The notes under the pieces are model-generated. The model ran no database searches, was not told the origin of the DNA, and worked only from the letters and a program-made list of their open reading frames with translations. The translations under genes and the position numbers were made by a program. Shown here one piece after another: positions 9,490 to 21,539 of a stretch of DNA of 64,000 nucleotides; positions within the stretch are counted from its first letter, which is position 1; each line of letters opens with the position of its first letter. The DNA comes from Lindgomyces ingoldianus (Eukaryota; Ascomycota; Dothideomycetes; Pleosporales; Lindgomycetaceae), in contig NW_022985163.1 in the NCBI RefSeq assembly GCF_010093535.1, positions 396,666 through 460,665 of the forward strand. Reading direction: 5' to 3'.

Positions 9490-12089
9490 TTATCCACCAC
9501 CACCCCCGCATCCGCCTCCACCCCCGCATCCGCCACCACAACTCCCACACCCCCCACTCGCGTCTCCATGTCCTCCACAACTAGCCTTACACCCTGGCCC
9601 TCCTCCCCCAGCACTACACGCCCCCAAACTAGCCGCTGCAGCACAACTCCCAGCCGCACAACCCCCACACCCCCCCCCGCCGCCTCCCGTCGACGTGTAA
9701 CATGTCGGCTCCGCATAATACGGCACATACACCGGGTAATACATCGGATAACCATACGCACCCCAGACATACGCATCGTTCACGGTTTTATTCGGGGGTT
9801 CGTCTGTCGCCTTTTTCTTGTTATAACGTTTGAGAACGCGGGCGTACGTTGCATCCAACTCTTCCAACTCCGTTCGACGCTGGTGCGCTGATACCCCCAT
9901 CCCATCCGCCAAACCCACAGGTTCAAATCTCACAGCGTTATGTGCACTAACATGCACACCCATAACTGCATCTTTCCCAACCCCCCCCTTCTTAATCTTG
10001 TCCTCGACGTCCCAGATCTTGGAACTCCGAAAGGGGCTGATTTTTGATATGAATGACGAGCGTAGAGGTTCCCGCGTACATTCACAGTACCAGCATGCGC
10101 ATTCAGCGTACGGTTGGCCATATTTCTTTTCGTATGTGTGCGAGGTCCACTGGAATTGCGTGTGGAGAGTGTTTTCGGAGATTTTGTCGTCGTGGTTCAG
10201 GAACTTGGACGTTTCGGAGAGGGTGTAGTGGTAGTATGTTTTTGGGGAGAGCTGTTGCGTATGCTGGGGGTTGAGTTAGTGGTTTGTGTGGTAAGGGTTG
10301 GGCAGTTTGTAAAGAATGGGGAGACACGAAAAAGAGATCTCAAACCCACCCAAGCCAAATCCACGTCCAATGTCGGTACAGCAACCTTCTTCGGATTCTC
10401 CGCCACAATCCTCACAAACCGATGATACTTAACAATCAGCCTCTGACACGTCGTCAACACCGCCGGACTATGCAACCAATCGATATTCCGCATCTTTAGC
10501 ACAAAACTGCTCTGTCTAATCACCGCGCCCACAAGATCTAGTCCAAACGGACTCGAATTGTCCCAATAATGGCTTAGACATTTGCGTACCGCGATTTTAG
10601 ACTCCTTAGCTAGAAGCGCGGGGTTTTTCTGGTCATGGTTGACAGCGGTGATGGATGAGGAAGACTTGAATATCTCTTCGATCCGTGATTTGAGTACTGT
10701 GATGGAAAGAATATCAATTTCGGATCGTAGAGAGGTTGGTTTCCATTGTGAGAGATTTTCGATGATGCGGTTGGGGAAAAAGGGATCGTGCGTGCCGAGC
10801 TTCTTCCCCGCGCTGGATATCTGTGGTTGGCCTTTTGCGTCGAGCATGGTCCCTGGCATAGGACGCGAATGCGTGAGAAGTGCGCTTGCATCTGTGATGA
10901 ACTTGGCTACGCGTAGCTTCTCATGCGTGACGATGAAGTTACAAGACGGGCATGGCTCTTGAAAGTGTTTGCCGGAGAACCCAGTATCATTTTCTAGGTA
11001 CGACTCAAGCGCTTCTGGCCCAGAAGTGACTGGAGGGCGAGTCCAGGGGACAGCGAGGTTCCTGCAACATTTGGGGCAAGGAAGGGCGGTCTTGAACCTG
11101 CTTGCAAATCTGCCGTCGTCGGTGCTTTCCCAGGGTAGTCCGGGGCTCGACTCCCAATTGCGTCTCGCTTCGTCGGGGGGGTTGTATGCGAATGTTTCGG
11201 GGTCGATGGAATTGTATATTAGCTCCCAGGGGAACAATGTCGCCCACATTTGTTGATGAGACATCCGCATACAGTCTTCGAGGTAAGCACGTGGGTTTAA
11301 CAAGTAAGCGTGCCACACCATCAAGACGTCCAATGGTGGGAGTCTAGAGGCGACGAACTCGCTGCTGAGCCCCTCTCCCGTGGCGAGAAACCAGGCTACT
11401 CGGCCGGTAGCCTCAGTCGAATCGAAGTCAGTCGTGCGGATGGGAAAGGTGGAAATATCCGGCCTCAAGGGCAGAGTGGTCCACCATTTTTCAAATCGAT
11501 CCACTGCTCTAGTGACGAAGACCGCCCACCTCTTCTCCCGAATGCGTTCTGCTAGATTCACCCGAGCCTTCTCTTTCTCGCCCAGAGCTTGTCCGCCAGC
11601 CGCTGTCTTAGAAGGATTGGCCTGATGCGCCTCAGGCTGATGGCTATCATTCCTGCCATGTGCATTTCCTGGTTCGCCTTCTATTTGGGCCTCCAACATA
11701 TCCCCCACCTTCTCAAGCTCAATTCCAAACAAACCATCCTGATTCCCAACCTCATGTCGCAACTTTGCAAACGCATGCAGCAGTTTCAGATGCGTAATGC
11801 ACTCAGTTGGCGTTGGCATCTCTAGTGGACTTGGCGTGAAGTCCAGATTCTTAAGCCCTGAATCCATGGCAGGAGGTGGTTCTGCGGAAACATTCGATGA
11901 AGACGCCTGTTCAGAGGGTGGCTGAGATGAATAAGGTGGCGGCTCTGCATTCACTTTCTCCATCTCTCCGATGGCGAGAGAACGTCGCCAACTTTTCTCT
12001 TTCAGCTCTTTCTTCGACATATCTGCAGTCCTCGATGGAAAGCAACCTTGGAAGGAGATGGAAAGGGGATTGTATGTGGAAGAAGACAC
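9490..12089 (-). CDS. DUF1399/GRDP-like protein with Cys-Gly-rich tail
   Basis: Two exons, 10350-12089 and 9490-10263 (86-nt intron, GTGGGT/CAG, phase 0), 837 aa. The joined protein carries hallmarks of glycine-rich domain-containing proteins (DUF1399): CITHLKLLHAFAKLRHEV near the start, PLDVLMVWHAYLLNPRAYLEDC in the middle, and LDVDLAWHTQQLSPKTYY across the splice junction, with two histidine-containing W-H motifs. After NDAYVWGAYGYPMYYPVYVPYY the last about 65 residues are almost only Gly, Cys, Ala and Ser (GGCGGCAAGSC type). Fungal members are common but functionally undefined; plant GRDPs are linked to development and stress. A Met 23 codons inside (MSKKELKEK) is an alternative start. Confidence 0.88.
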
Positions 12090-13359
12090 CAGATGAGCGG
12101 GTGATAGAGATACTCATCCAGGGAAGCAAGTCCGCAGGCCAGAACACGCTCTTAAGATGTCAGAAATCGCAAGGAAGCTCGCATACGTAGCTAGCAAACC
12201 CAAACTCTCCAGTCCAGCTAAACTCAAAGCACAGACCAGCCGGTGAAGCGTAACCGGGGCACTCTTGGACAAGGCTTAATTCTGAACAACATTTGAAGGA
12301 CAACCGCGGCTAGCCTTGCAAATTGCACAACCACCACGAGCACATGATGGAGCCTGCAGCCTTGGTTGGCCAGGACATATCTAATGCGACCGAGAATGGA
12401 ATGACATTTTGCATAACCGAATTCGAACACGAAGCATCTTCATGATCAGGTGTGGCGATGCTCGCGTATCTGCACATGGACAAGGCCATGAACTAATTCG
12501 TTTCCGCTTTCTGCCTCACCAAATCGCGAGCCCAAAGGTACCAAACTTCCGAAAATAAACGTGGCAATGCTACAGAAATAAAACTTAACAAAAAATATGT
12601 ATATAAAAGAGAATTACAAGGCAAGTATCATCAAATATTACACTATCTCTACCGCCAAGCCCTCTCTCCTATTAGTCTGGATATAAGCCGGTTATTAATC
12701 TAATTGGTAGAAAATTAAATAACCAAAAAGCTTTGTTGTTCTACGTTTTTAAGCTTTAAGTAATCATTCTGCTCTGCTACATGCTTAATCTAGTCTTCCT
12801 TTTTCCCTATTGTAATTAAAGACAACGCGGTTGGGGGTGTTAAAATTACTTCTGCTGCGTGGTTTTTCCCTCTAAATTTAATTAGTGCTGCCAAGACCTT
12901 CTAAGCGAAGCCCGTAATCCTTCCTAATCGGGACTAGCCACCTTCTTCCTGGAAAGGAAGGCTAACCTGCTCGTATCTATACAGAAAGAAGTCTATCTTT
13001 GTACTGTTGCCATCTCGAAACGCGTTGTTAAAATTGGCCTAACTTTGGTGTTCTTCGCAGAGCGGAAATGAATTAATTCACTCTGGTGGGGAGGGGTGGA
13101 GGAAAAAGGAATCGGATGGGAGGGAAGAGGCTACTCAAAGATGCCTGGCTGCTTACTAAGACATGAATGGTCACGTGCCATTTAATCTAAGGATGCGTTT
13201 TATTCGAGGAATATGACTATTCTTTAGAGTATGGAAGACGTAATGCAAAGTCCTCAGCTAAATCAAATCTAAGATATAACCTCTAAGCCCCCTAATGTAT
13301 ACACCCTCTTTCCTCGGCCCGAAAGCCCACAAGCAAGCCCCCCTTTCCACATCCCCTCC
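12090..13359. other. Intergenic with AT-rich degenerate block
   Basis: About 1.27 kb between the DUF1399 start and the HUT1 3' end. The part at about 12540-12830 is markedly AT-rich with no open frame, probably an old decayed repeat. I see no terminal repeats and cannot classify it. Confidence 0.5.
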
Positions 13360-14682
13360 TCACTGCCTCTTCTTAGCGCCCTCCTTCTTCGCTTTCTCCT
13401 TCGCCTTCTTCTCCGCCCTCGTATACCATGCCTCCGCCCCAATCCCCCCAAACACCAAGCTCACACCCAACCACTGCATTCTCGTAACCTGATGTCCAAA
13501 CAACACCACACTCATCAACATGGTCAGCATCTTCCTGGTCACTGTCACCGTCACCAACAGCAAACTCGAAAAATGCGCCAACGTGTGAAAAATAAACACT
13601 TGGCCCACCGCCCCACAAGCTGCGAAACCAAGAACATTCCACCCGACAGCTGGGTACGTAGTCACAAAGTTGAGGGCTTCTTTCAGCTCGCCGCCGCCAC
13701 CGCCGTTGATGCCGAGCCATTCACCGAGGGGTGTGTGCGAGATGTATGGTGAGAGGATGAGGTAGGAGACTGTGAGGGCGGTGCTCATAAGGTTTTGCGC
13801 GCACATCATTTGCGGGCCGGTGAAGCCTTTGAAAGTTCCGAAGATGTGGTCTTGTACGGTGTTTGTCAAGCCATCGAAAAGCAAGTTCACGCCCAGGAGG
13901 AATAAGCCTAGCGCTTTGGAAACATCGCCGTTCATCGACCCAGCTTTCTTTGCGGCTTTCTTGGCCGTGGAGGGGTGGTGGAGGGTGAAGATGGCGACAC
14001 CCAATGTCACGCAGCCAATGACCATGTACTTGTATATTGGATACCGCTTTCGGAAGAGGGATATGTGGAGGAACATGACGGGAAGCAATTTACAGCTTTT
14101 GGCGAGGATAAAAGTGACATAGTCGAGGTGCTTTAGACTGGCGTATCCGAACGGACTTGCCAGCGAGGTTGTGACGGAGATCAAGAGCAGCGGGAAGAGG
14201 ATTGATTGGGAAGGGAATATGGAAGGTATGCGCCGAGCGGAGGTCATGGGATCCCGAGGCGCGGAGATGTAGAGGTAAACAAAGCCAGTGAGAGCAGCGA
14301 AGGCGGACTGGATAGTGTTGAGGAATATGGAATACGTGAAGCGCGAGCGGTCAGGCCCGTAAGAGGTAGTTGTTATGCGCTCTTGGAGGTAGGCCCAGGA
14401 CAGACTAAAGATGCTCGTTAGCAAGCTCAATCTCCAAAACGAGGGTCCACTCTCCACTCACAAGCTCGCATAAATCCCCCCAACACAGATGGCTAGCGCG
14501 AGCAGCCCCGCCTGCTTCTGCTCATGCTTCTCCCTTGCTGCCAACTCTGCCACCCTTTCTACCTCCATTCCTAGCGTCTGCGTGAAGCTATTCCGCCGAT
14601 GCGCCGTGCCGTTGCCATTGACGTGATTGAACGTTTCCGAGGGCTCACGGCGCATCGGCGTGCGTTGTTTCGTTCGTGCCAT
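13360..14682 (-). CDS. HUT1: UDP-galactose/UDP-glucose transporter, ER (SLC35B1 type)
   Basis: Two exons: 14462-14682 and 13360-14404 (57-nt intron, GTGAGT/TAG), 421 aa. The junction reads ICVGGIYASF-LSWAYLQERITT, the conserved first membrane segment of HUT1. Further marks: LKHLDYVTFILAKSCKLLPVMFLHI, GLLLFDGLTN-like LLFDGLTNTVQD, GWNVLGFAACGAVGQVFIFHTL and TVTRKMLTMLMSVVLFGH. These belong to the nucleotide-sugar transporter family, with about ten membrane segments. The C-terminus is Lys-rich and ends KKRQ, a KKXX dilysine ER-retrieval signal, fitting ER residence. The N-terminal about 60 residues are hydrophilic. The role is import of UDP-sugar into the ER lumen for folding and glycosylation. 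Confidence 0.93.
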
Positions 14683-15840
14683 TGAGCTGCTGTGTCGAGT
14701 CCGATGTGTCGGCCCCGGAGTTATTATTTGAGCCTTCAGATGGGATCGCGGCGGGCGCGATAAGTCACTGGCGCGAGTGCGTGTGTGGAGAGTGAGTGAC
14801 GAGGTTGGGTAGGGTTGTCACAGAAGTGAGAAAGAATGCGTATCACCGATCCATTGAGTCAAAGGGCTGATGTGAGCTTGAAGTCAGGAAGGTGGTGATA
14901 TCGAGCTTAAATGATTCGGCCATGGCAAAGGGAGAGGTGGCTTCAAGGCACATTTAGCTCGGACTTAAGCCAATGCCCCCCCCTGCTGAGATGCAGGCAG
15001 GCATGAGCGGCACGAGCCACGCTCTAATCTCAGCCTCAGCCGCATCGGCATCACCCCACGCACGGATATTCGTGTATTCATATCTCATTTTCAACGTCTT
15101 CGCCACTCGCATTACTACTCTACATAGCTAGGTAAAAACAATCTGCCAACTGCAGCAATACCTCTGCAATCGCCAACCGACCACGCCGACATGAGGGTGG
15201 GTGTGTGAGAGTAGGTAAACGGGAAGGAAGGGTTGATGATGATGGCTATCGGAAGGAGAGATATGAAGCGGTCGTAAAGGAAGTCCATGTCAAGGAGTGC
15301 GGATAACAGAGGATGGGAAGGGGTGTGGGAAGGGGTGAGGGAAGGTGTGAGGGAAGGTGAGGGGAGGTATGAGAGAGAGTTCGGTAAGAGGTTCGGTTTG
15401 TGTTCGGTCTCGGAGAGAGTGTGAGCCCAAATTCGCCTCTGGGGCCACCGTCTTAAGAAAACAAAAACAGCTTGACTGCTGCAACTGCTTCGATTATACC
15501 CCGTCGCAAGCAGAGGTGCGGATATCAAGGCATAAGTCATGAATCGTGAGCCGCTCAATTTGCAGGGAAGTGTCGAAGAAGAAGACAATAAGAGTGTTAA
15601 AAGAAAATAGGCCCAGCCATGACGTCCATCGGTAGGCGGAGGGAAAGAATTAAGGTAGTCGCTTTTGTTGGCCAAGGTGGACATCAGGGTCAGGGTCAGG
15701 GTCAGGGAGATGGAGCCAGACCAAGGGCCAGCGCAGAGTACAAAAGACCCTAAATACAATTTAGGACTTGACCCTTTCTACCGGCACCCTTGTCCTGCTC
15801 AGAGAACCCTCAAACTAGTCCTCCAAGTTGAAATATGCGT
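14683..15840. other. Intergenic; HUT1 promoter and KH-gene 3' region
   Basis: Holds the HUT1 upstream region and the downstream region of the KH gene, with a G/A-rich stretch at about 15305-15370 built from GGGAAGGTGTGA-like units. A minus-strand open frame at 15115-15759 is low-complexity and not conserved-looking, so it is not called. Confidence 0.55.
15684..15707 (+). repeat. (TCAGGG)4 microsatellite
   Basis: Four exact tandem copies of TCAGGG. It is not the TTAGGG telomere unit. It lies in the 3' flank of the KH gene. Confidence 0.9.
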
Positions 15841-17012
15841 CTAGTCCTGAGACTGGCTGCGGCGCATCTTCTCCGCCTCCAGATTCTCGTACAACAAGTA
15901 CAAAGCCTTTTCGTTGCTACTGGCACTGCCAGTAATTGTAAACATGCGCTCGCCCGATTCGTCATGGGGGGCTTTGGCGATGGAGATGCGAGCGCCGGAA
16001 CTCTTGCGGATTTCGCTAATCTTGCTTCCTCCGCGTCCGATGATACAGCCGACCATGTCCGAGGGAATACTGATGTTTTGCGTCTGCATCTCCTCGCCGT
16101 CTTCGGTGTGAGTAGGCGGCGGGGGTCGACTGGCGGCATCGGATCCAGATCGTCGATTATATGTCGGCGGTGCATCACTGAAGTCGGCACCATGACCGGT
16201 GCGGTTGTAGGAACGTCCACCTCCCAATGCGGCGCCGCTTCCACCATTTGACAATGGGCCACCACCCGGTTGGACCCTGGAAGCGGGGTTGTACAGGACA
16301 GTACCATAGCCACGTTCAGAGTCATCAATCAAGCACTTGCCGATTTCCCAGACGGCCTTCTCGATGCCCTGCGGGGAGCCTTGGACTTCGACGATACGCT
16401 CGGTGGATTGGGGCAGCATCTCCTTTTGCGCCACCATCCGTACGCCAGACGTGTCCTGAATCTGCTTGATCTTCAAGCCCTGTCGGCCAATGATAGTGCC
16501 CATCTGGTTGTGTGAGATGAGGAGGCGGATGGCTAAGTGAGAGCACGTTAGCATTCGAAGCTTCTCCCCTGCGCCACGGTTTCGCAGTGTGGCGATGCCG
16601 TGACAAGACTACAATACTTACGATGGGTGCCATCGCTCCGAATCAGACCACCCATGCCCATCTGGGGTGCACCTTCCAGAAGTCCTTTGGCGACGAGTCC
16701 ATATGCCTTGGAGATGCCCTGGAGCGAGCCAGTAACGGAGAGCACGCGGTCGTGGACCCCCTGGACGACCTTACTGACGCCCGCGCGAACACCAGTCTCG
16801 TCGCGTAGGTCAGCAACGTTCTTTCCCGCCTTTCCTATGATAACACCGGCTTCTTTGGAAGAGACAATGGCGCGCAGGGTCAGTTGCGCTTCGGCATACT
16901 CTTCTTCGGTTCGCGGTACAGCGTCACCGCCATCGCTGACGCCGAATTTGTCAAATGATTCAGTGATGCGGCCGACATCCTGAGAGGATTGCTGGTGCTC
17001 CTCGGCGGACAT
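15841..17012 (-). CDS. Triple KH-domain RNA-binding protein (Rnc1/PBP2-like)
   Basis: Two exons: 16622-17012 and 15841-16532 (89-nt intron, GTAAGT/TAG), 360 aa. There are three KH domains, each with a GxxG loop: VIIGKAGKNVADL (KH1), TIIGRQGLKIKQI (KH2, beginning at the splice junction PIRLLISHNQ) and CIIGRGGSKISEI (KH3), the last ending near LYENLEAEKMRRSQ. The linker between KH2 and KH3 is Gly/Ser/Pro-rich. This is the poly(C)-binding/hnRNP K-like class, to which fission-yeast Rnc1 and budding-yeast Pbp2/Hek2 belong. A role in mRNA stability or localisation is inferred from the family. The start is the ATG of MSAEEHQQSSQD, downstream of a pyrimidine-rich leader that probably contains 5'-UTR introns. 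Confidence 0.92.
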
Positions 17013-17955
17013 GTTGTAGAAATGTCCTAGGGGTGGTGCTGCAGGGGTGTCAGTGACGTAAACACGGGCGTGCAGGATACGGAGCTCACTTACTGGGGTG
17101 AGTCGTGGGGGTGGGAGGGGAGAGGGAGAAAGACGCGTGGGAGGATGCGTCCTGACTATCGCGTGCAGTGTTAGTGCATTGTAAACACGCAGCAGACGAA
17201 TCCCGCAGAGCAAGCACCTACAGAGCGAGTCGCGGAAGTGGCGGGGGAGGTGGTCGGTGCGGATCGAAGAGTGAGTTGTGAGAGGAGTAGGTGGAGGACG
17301 GGAGGCGGGAGGAGGGCGGAAGAGAAGTGTGAGGAGGGGAGGGGAGGGTCGAGAGAGCCGTGAGGAAGTGTGGTGCGGAGGGTGTTGAGGTGACGATGTG
17401 TCGCTGGGGGCAGACAAAGAGAATATTTGGCTGGCTGTCGTAGTTGCGTTTTAGCGAGCCAGGCGGACCTTACCGCTGTGGGCTTTTGCAGCAGTAGCGG
17501 CCTTGAATGGAAGATTGGCCGCGCTGGGTGTCGTGCAGACGCCGGGGCCTTAGTCGACGGGTTGCAGTCGAGGTGAGTGCTAGGCCACACTCTGGTGAAG
17601 GCTCAGGCTCTGCATTCTTGAGAAGCTGGAGCTCGACGCGCGCATTCGCCTTGCTCTGCAAAAGCAAGCCCTGCCTGACCCCGCAGCGCACGGCCACGAA
17701 AACGGCCCTCTGCTGCGCTGGAATCCCACGATGGCTGCATGCACAGCGCAGCAACAGCTCCCAATGGACTCTGCAAACTCCCGTGAATTGGCCAACGGCT
17801 GCACGTTATTCTACAATTCACCAGTGCCTGATTCCAATTGGCCGGGCGGTCCACTATTCCCGCCTTCCATTTTCACACATGCGACAGGACCAGGTCCATC
17901 ACAAACATCAGCACCCCATTAGCACGCTCCCCAATTCCAGCAAGAGGTCTGGTCA
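17013..17955. other. KH-gene leader/promoter
   Basis: On the minus strand this is a pyrimidine-rich leader with several candidate splice sites. No separate coding gene is supported. Confidence 0.5.
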
Positions 17956-19151
17956 TCACTTCTGAGCCTCAAAGACCACTTTCTGTGCCTTCATCTTATC
18001 AAACAGATCATATCCCTCAACGGCATCCGTAAGTGGCATGATCTTATCATGCATGAACCTGCTATTGTTAGCCATCACTGGACAAGCAACATTCGGCAAC
18101 CTCACCCGAGTAGATCCTGCTTCTCCCTTAGCTTCTCCAGTGCCTGTGGAAAGATGCTTCGAACCGGACACCTGCCCATTTGGATCCTCAAATTCTTTCC
18201 ATAAGCCTCATTACCGGTCCACGGGATTTCCCCATTGTGCACGCCGACGCTAGAAATCACACCCCACGGCCTTAACAAGTCAAATCCTATTTTGAGTGCC
18301 GGGCTCAGACCGACGACCTCCACAACCGCGTCTGCCCCGCGGCCGTTGGTAAGCTCCTTGACGCGCTTCTCGAGGCCTTCGCGGTCGTTTTGGAAATTCC
18401 ACGGCTCTGCCCCGAGGGATTTTGCGAGGTCGAGGCGCGATGGGATGGAGTCTACGGCGAGCAGATGCTTGGGCTTGAAGTCCACGAGGTTAACAAGCGC
18501 GCAGAGGGCAACCGGTCCGCAGCCTATCAGGACGACTGTGCTCTCCTTGACTTCTTCGGGAGACATCTCTTTGAAGGCGTTATGTGCGGCAAAGTATCCG
18601 GTGGGGAAAATGTCGGCCATGAGGACGAGTGCTTCGTCTTTTATGCCTTCTGGTGCTTTCATAACAGTGGAGTCGGCCAAGGGCACTCGAACGTACTCAG
18701 CTTGTCCACCATCTAGAATCGTGGTTCCAAAGAGCTGGCCTTTTGCACAGCGCGAGGAGAACCCATGTTTACAGTAAAAGCATTCTCCACAGGAAACGGT
18801 AAAGGGTGAGACAATGCGATCGCCTTTCTTGATGGTCTTGACATCGCTTCCAACTTGTTCTACGTTTCCGGTGAACTCATGGCCCATTATGAAATCGGTA
18901 GGGCTGGGCTGATGGCCCCGATAGACATGAAGTTCACTGGGAGCGATGTTAGACAATGCAAGTCAAATCCGGTGATGAGCCATACCTGCCACATAGTGCT
19001 GTCTATTTTATGTTAACGTTGTTAAGTCATTCCGAGCAGCGCGACATACCTTTTCCACCTTGACTATGATATCTCCTGGGTCTCTTATTTTGGGAATAGG
19101 CCGGTCCTCAATGACGACCTTTCCAGGGCCTTTGAACACTACCGCTTTCAT
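17956..19151 (-). CDS. Zinc-dependent medium-chain alcohol dehydrogenase
   Basis: Four exons: 19050-19151, 18986-19002 (a 17-nt exon), 18106-18936 and 17956-18058; introns 47-49 nt; 350 aa. The first exon, MKAVVFKGPGKVVIEDRP, joins through the tiny exon to TALCGSELHVYRGH, which places the catalytic zinc Cys at residue 38; GHE follows at 58-60. Structural zinc is set by C89, C92, C95 and C103 (SCGECFYCKHGFSSRC). The Rossmann motif is VVLIGCGPVALCALV, and the acidic LAVDS after the second strand favours NAD over NADP. The family includes glutathione-independent formaldehyde dehydrogenase-like and sorbitol/threonine dehydrogenase-like enzymes, so the substrate cannot be assigned. Without the 17-nt exon the catalytic cysteine is lost, which supports the model. 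Confidence 0.9.
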
Positions 19152-19824
19152 TGTATCCTTCACCATTTTGCAATGCTGCTAATAATAATAACCTGCAAGG
19201 TGTCACCAGAAGGAATTAGTGAGTCTTTTGTGTAATTTCGAAAGAACGCAAGGCCGAGCCAACTAAAGAAACAGCCAGAAGGCGGCACAGGTAGATAATA
19301 TACAAGATCCCGCTTGATGAGGAGGGCGACCTGGAAATAAAAGCATTTCCACGGATTTGTAGGGTTTGAGCTGATGATGGAGGGGTTTGCATCCGCTTCC
19401 ATGTTCCCCGCCGAGGCAACGAGATCAGACTGCGGGGTACAGGCACTGCCAAAGCCCACCTCGATTGAAAGCTGGGAACCGCAGGTTGGGAAATTGATAG
19501 TATTCGTGGAGTCTCCTCGTGTCAGCGCCTCAGGGGGCAAATCCCTGGAGACACTCTGTCATTGTCACCTAGAAAAAGAGAGGTAAAACCTAATCCACAT
19601 ACCAAATTCCAAACCCAAACCCAAGGTCTCGTACCATTCCTGTGCTACGCCTTGAAACCCTACGTAGGGTGAACCCCCTAGATAAACACCTGTTCGCATA
19701 CTCCAAACCCAGTGTCCTGTGGACGCTGCCAAAAAAAAAAAAAACCCCTCAAAAAAACTCCAGCTAAATGCATTTCCCGTGCTAAGTAGACATGCTGACC
19801 TGCCGAATCTAACCACGGCGGCCC
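19152..19824. other. Intergenic; dehydrogenase promoter
   Basis: Upstream region of the MDR gene and 3' flank of the Yippee gene; includes an A-run at about 19730-19743. No gene seen. Confidence 0.55.
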
Positions 19825-20230
19825 TTAAGTCACTGTGCAGAGTAGCTCCGCCTCGAGGATGAACTTCCCCTCCTTGTACTTCTCCGACGCCTCATACGCC
19901 TTGTCATACTTCCACCCCACCGTCTCCTTGCACTGCCGGCAGTGTATATCCCGCACAATGTGGCGGCCAGTCGTCATGTTGCGTTCATTGGGCTCAGATT
20001 CGGTGACGTTGACAACGCTGTCGAAGAGGTAGGCTTTGCCGTGTTGGCCACGGAAATTCTGACAGGCTCGTCAGCTTCAGCTCGTCACAATCGCACAGAG
20101 GGAAGGAGCTTTGGTGGAACATGGAACTGACCCTGCTAAGAATATCGTCATGATTCGACAGGTGTGTCTTGCAGACCTTACACCCATAGATGCGAGAAGA
20201 GTTGAGGTAGATGTTGTATGCTAATCCCAT
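19825..20230 (-). CDS. Yippee zinc-binding protein
   Basis: Two exons: 20132-20230 and 19825-20058 (73-nt intron, GTCAGT/CAG), 110 aa, the normal Yippee length. Zinc ligands are C17/C20 (CKVC) and C73/C76 (CRQC). Between them stands the conserved core NFRGQHGKAYLFDSVVNV and, later, RHIVRDIHC and GWKYDKAYEASEKYKEGKF, diagnostic of Yippee/Mis18-type beta-tent folds. The start is the ATG of MGLAYNIYL; an in-frame upstream Met at 20284 lacks conservation. Fungal homologues include yeast Moh1. The cellular role is not established. Confidence 0.93.
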
Positions 20231-21539
20231 GGTGGGCGTTTGCGACAACGGAGCCAGAACTTGATAAAAGTGAACAGTGTACAAGAGCAGTATGAGAAGA
20301 CTATATTGAGAGGAGTGTTCGCTGTGAAGGGGGCGCAGAGACGAGGGTGGAGAGTGGTGGCCGGGTGCTACGGTAATGGTTTATTTGTGAGCCCTGAAGG
20401 CGGAATAGTAGAATGTTGAAACACTGCAAAGCCCTCTCTCGGTGGCAGATAGGAATGTGACCCTCGATGCTTGTCAGTCCACCGGTGCACCTGCCCTAGC
20501 GCCGCCTTCGTCCGTGTGACCCGCAATGGAAGGTGAAAGAGTAAGCGGAGGCTGGCAGACTTCCACGGCTTGAGCTGTGAGGCACTGCTTACACGTATGA
20601 ACGCGGGATTTGGCTGCTGGCCGGAGTGAGGAAGCTTGGAAGAAGACACGGCGGGGAGCTTGAGGCTGAGTGCTCTTCAAGGCTAGCCGTGGAAGCTTTG
20701 GCGCACCAAGTCACGTGTGGATAAGGATAACTCAGCTTCTAGACATTTCAGGGCTTACTCTGTAGTCAGTGAACAAGGAATGCCGGCAAGAGGAGGATTA
20801 AATAGCAAGATGTAGCGTGGCGGCGAGACGGGAGTGCAATCAATGCAGATTCCGATACAAACGACAACCTCTCTCAATAACGGCGGCGATATGGAACGCA
20901 GGCTCGGCACAATCGAGCAATATTACCACGCAGGAGGAGTAAGTTACCTAGGTGGTGAGCGTTTCCAGGTCAGACAAATGATGTGATGGAGCAGCAGACA
21001 AGTCACGACTGCAGTGCCCGTTGCCAGGTGAGTGTTTTGATGGCACCCAACCACCTCATCTCGGATTGGTCTAAAGGCCTGGTGATCCACAGTTGCTTTT
21101 GGGGAGATTTGCAGTCAGGCCAAGCGCGCTGCTACCATTCGGCCGTGGATGGAGAGCCAGTGAAGGGGGGGTTGCACGGCGGGGGAGAATATGTCGAGGC
21201 GAATAGTAGGAGTGCAACGGCCTCAGAGCAGGCTGGATGCTGCATTTGGAGAATTTGATGGAGCTGCAGGGAGTGTTGTGTTGGCCGTCAGCCAGCAGCG
21301 CCAATCCACCATTATCCCAGCCTCAGCCCTCCCCCCAGCACAGGGTGCACGCACCAGCGCGGCTTTGATACCGAGCTGTGGTAGTTTTCCTTCGCGGATA
21401 ATACCTCCGCCATAGAATGTTCTAGCAACCTTTTTGTGTGCAGCGACATCCTGAGCCGTCTCTATCGGTCCGCCTTCAACCAAAGTTGCAGCAGCATAGT
21501 CCCGGCTCCAACAGTTACACCAAAATCATTTATCCACCC
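20231..21539. other. Intergenic between divergent genes
   Basis: About 1.3 kb of shared upstream DNA for the Yippee gene (minus) and the DNAJC7-like gene (plus). Only short, non-conserved frames are present. A short exon-like ATG frame at 20843-20938 ending at GTAAGT has no supportable continuation. Confidence 0.55.

Noticed and set aside
15684..15707. TCAGGG tandem as possible telomere repeat
   Set aside because: Only four units, wrong unit compared with TTAGGG, and inside a conserved gene block.
15115..15759. A 214-codon minus-strand open frame
   Set aside because: Low-complexity Pro/Ser/His composition from G/A-rich repeats, no domain, and located in the 3' flank of the KH gene.
20843..20938. 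Short ATG exon ending at GTAAGT (LGTIEQYYHAGG), faintly like the start of alcohol acetyltransferases
   Set aside because: No downstream exon with matching sequence could be found, so a gene cannot be supported.
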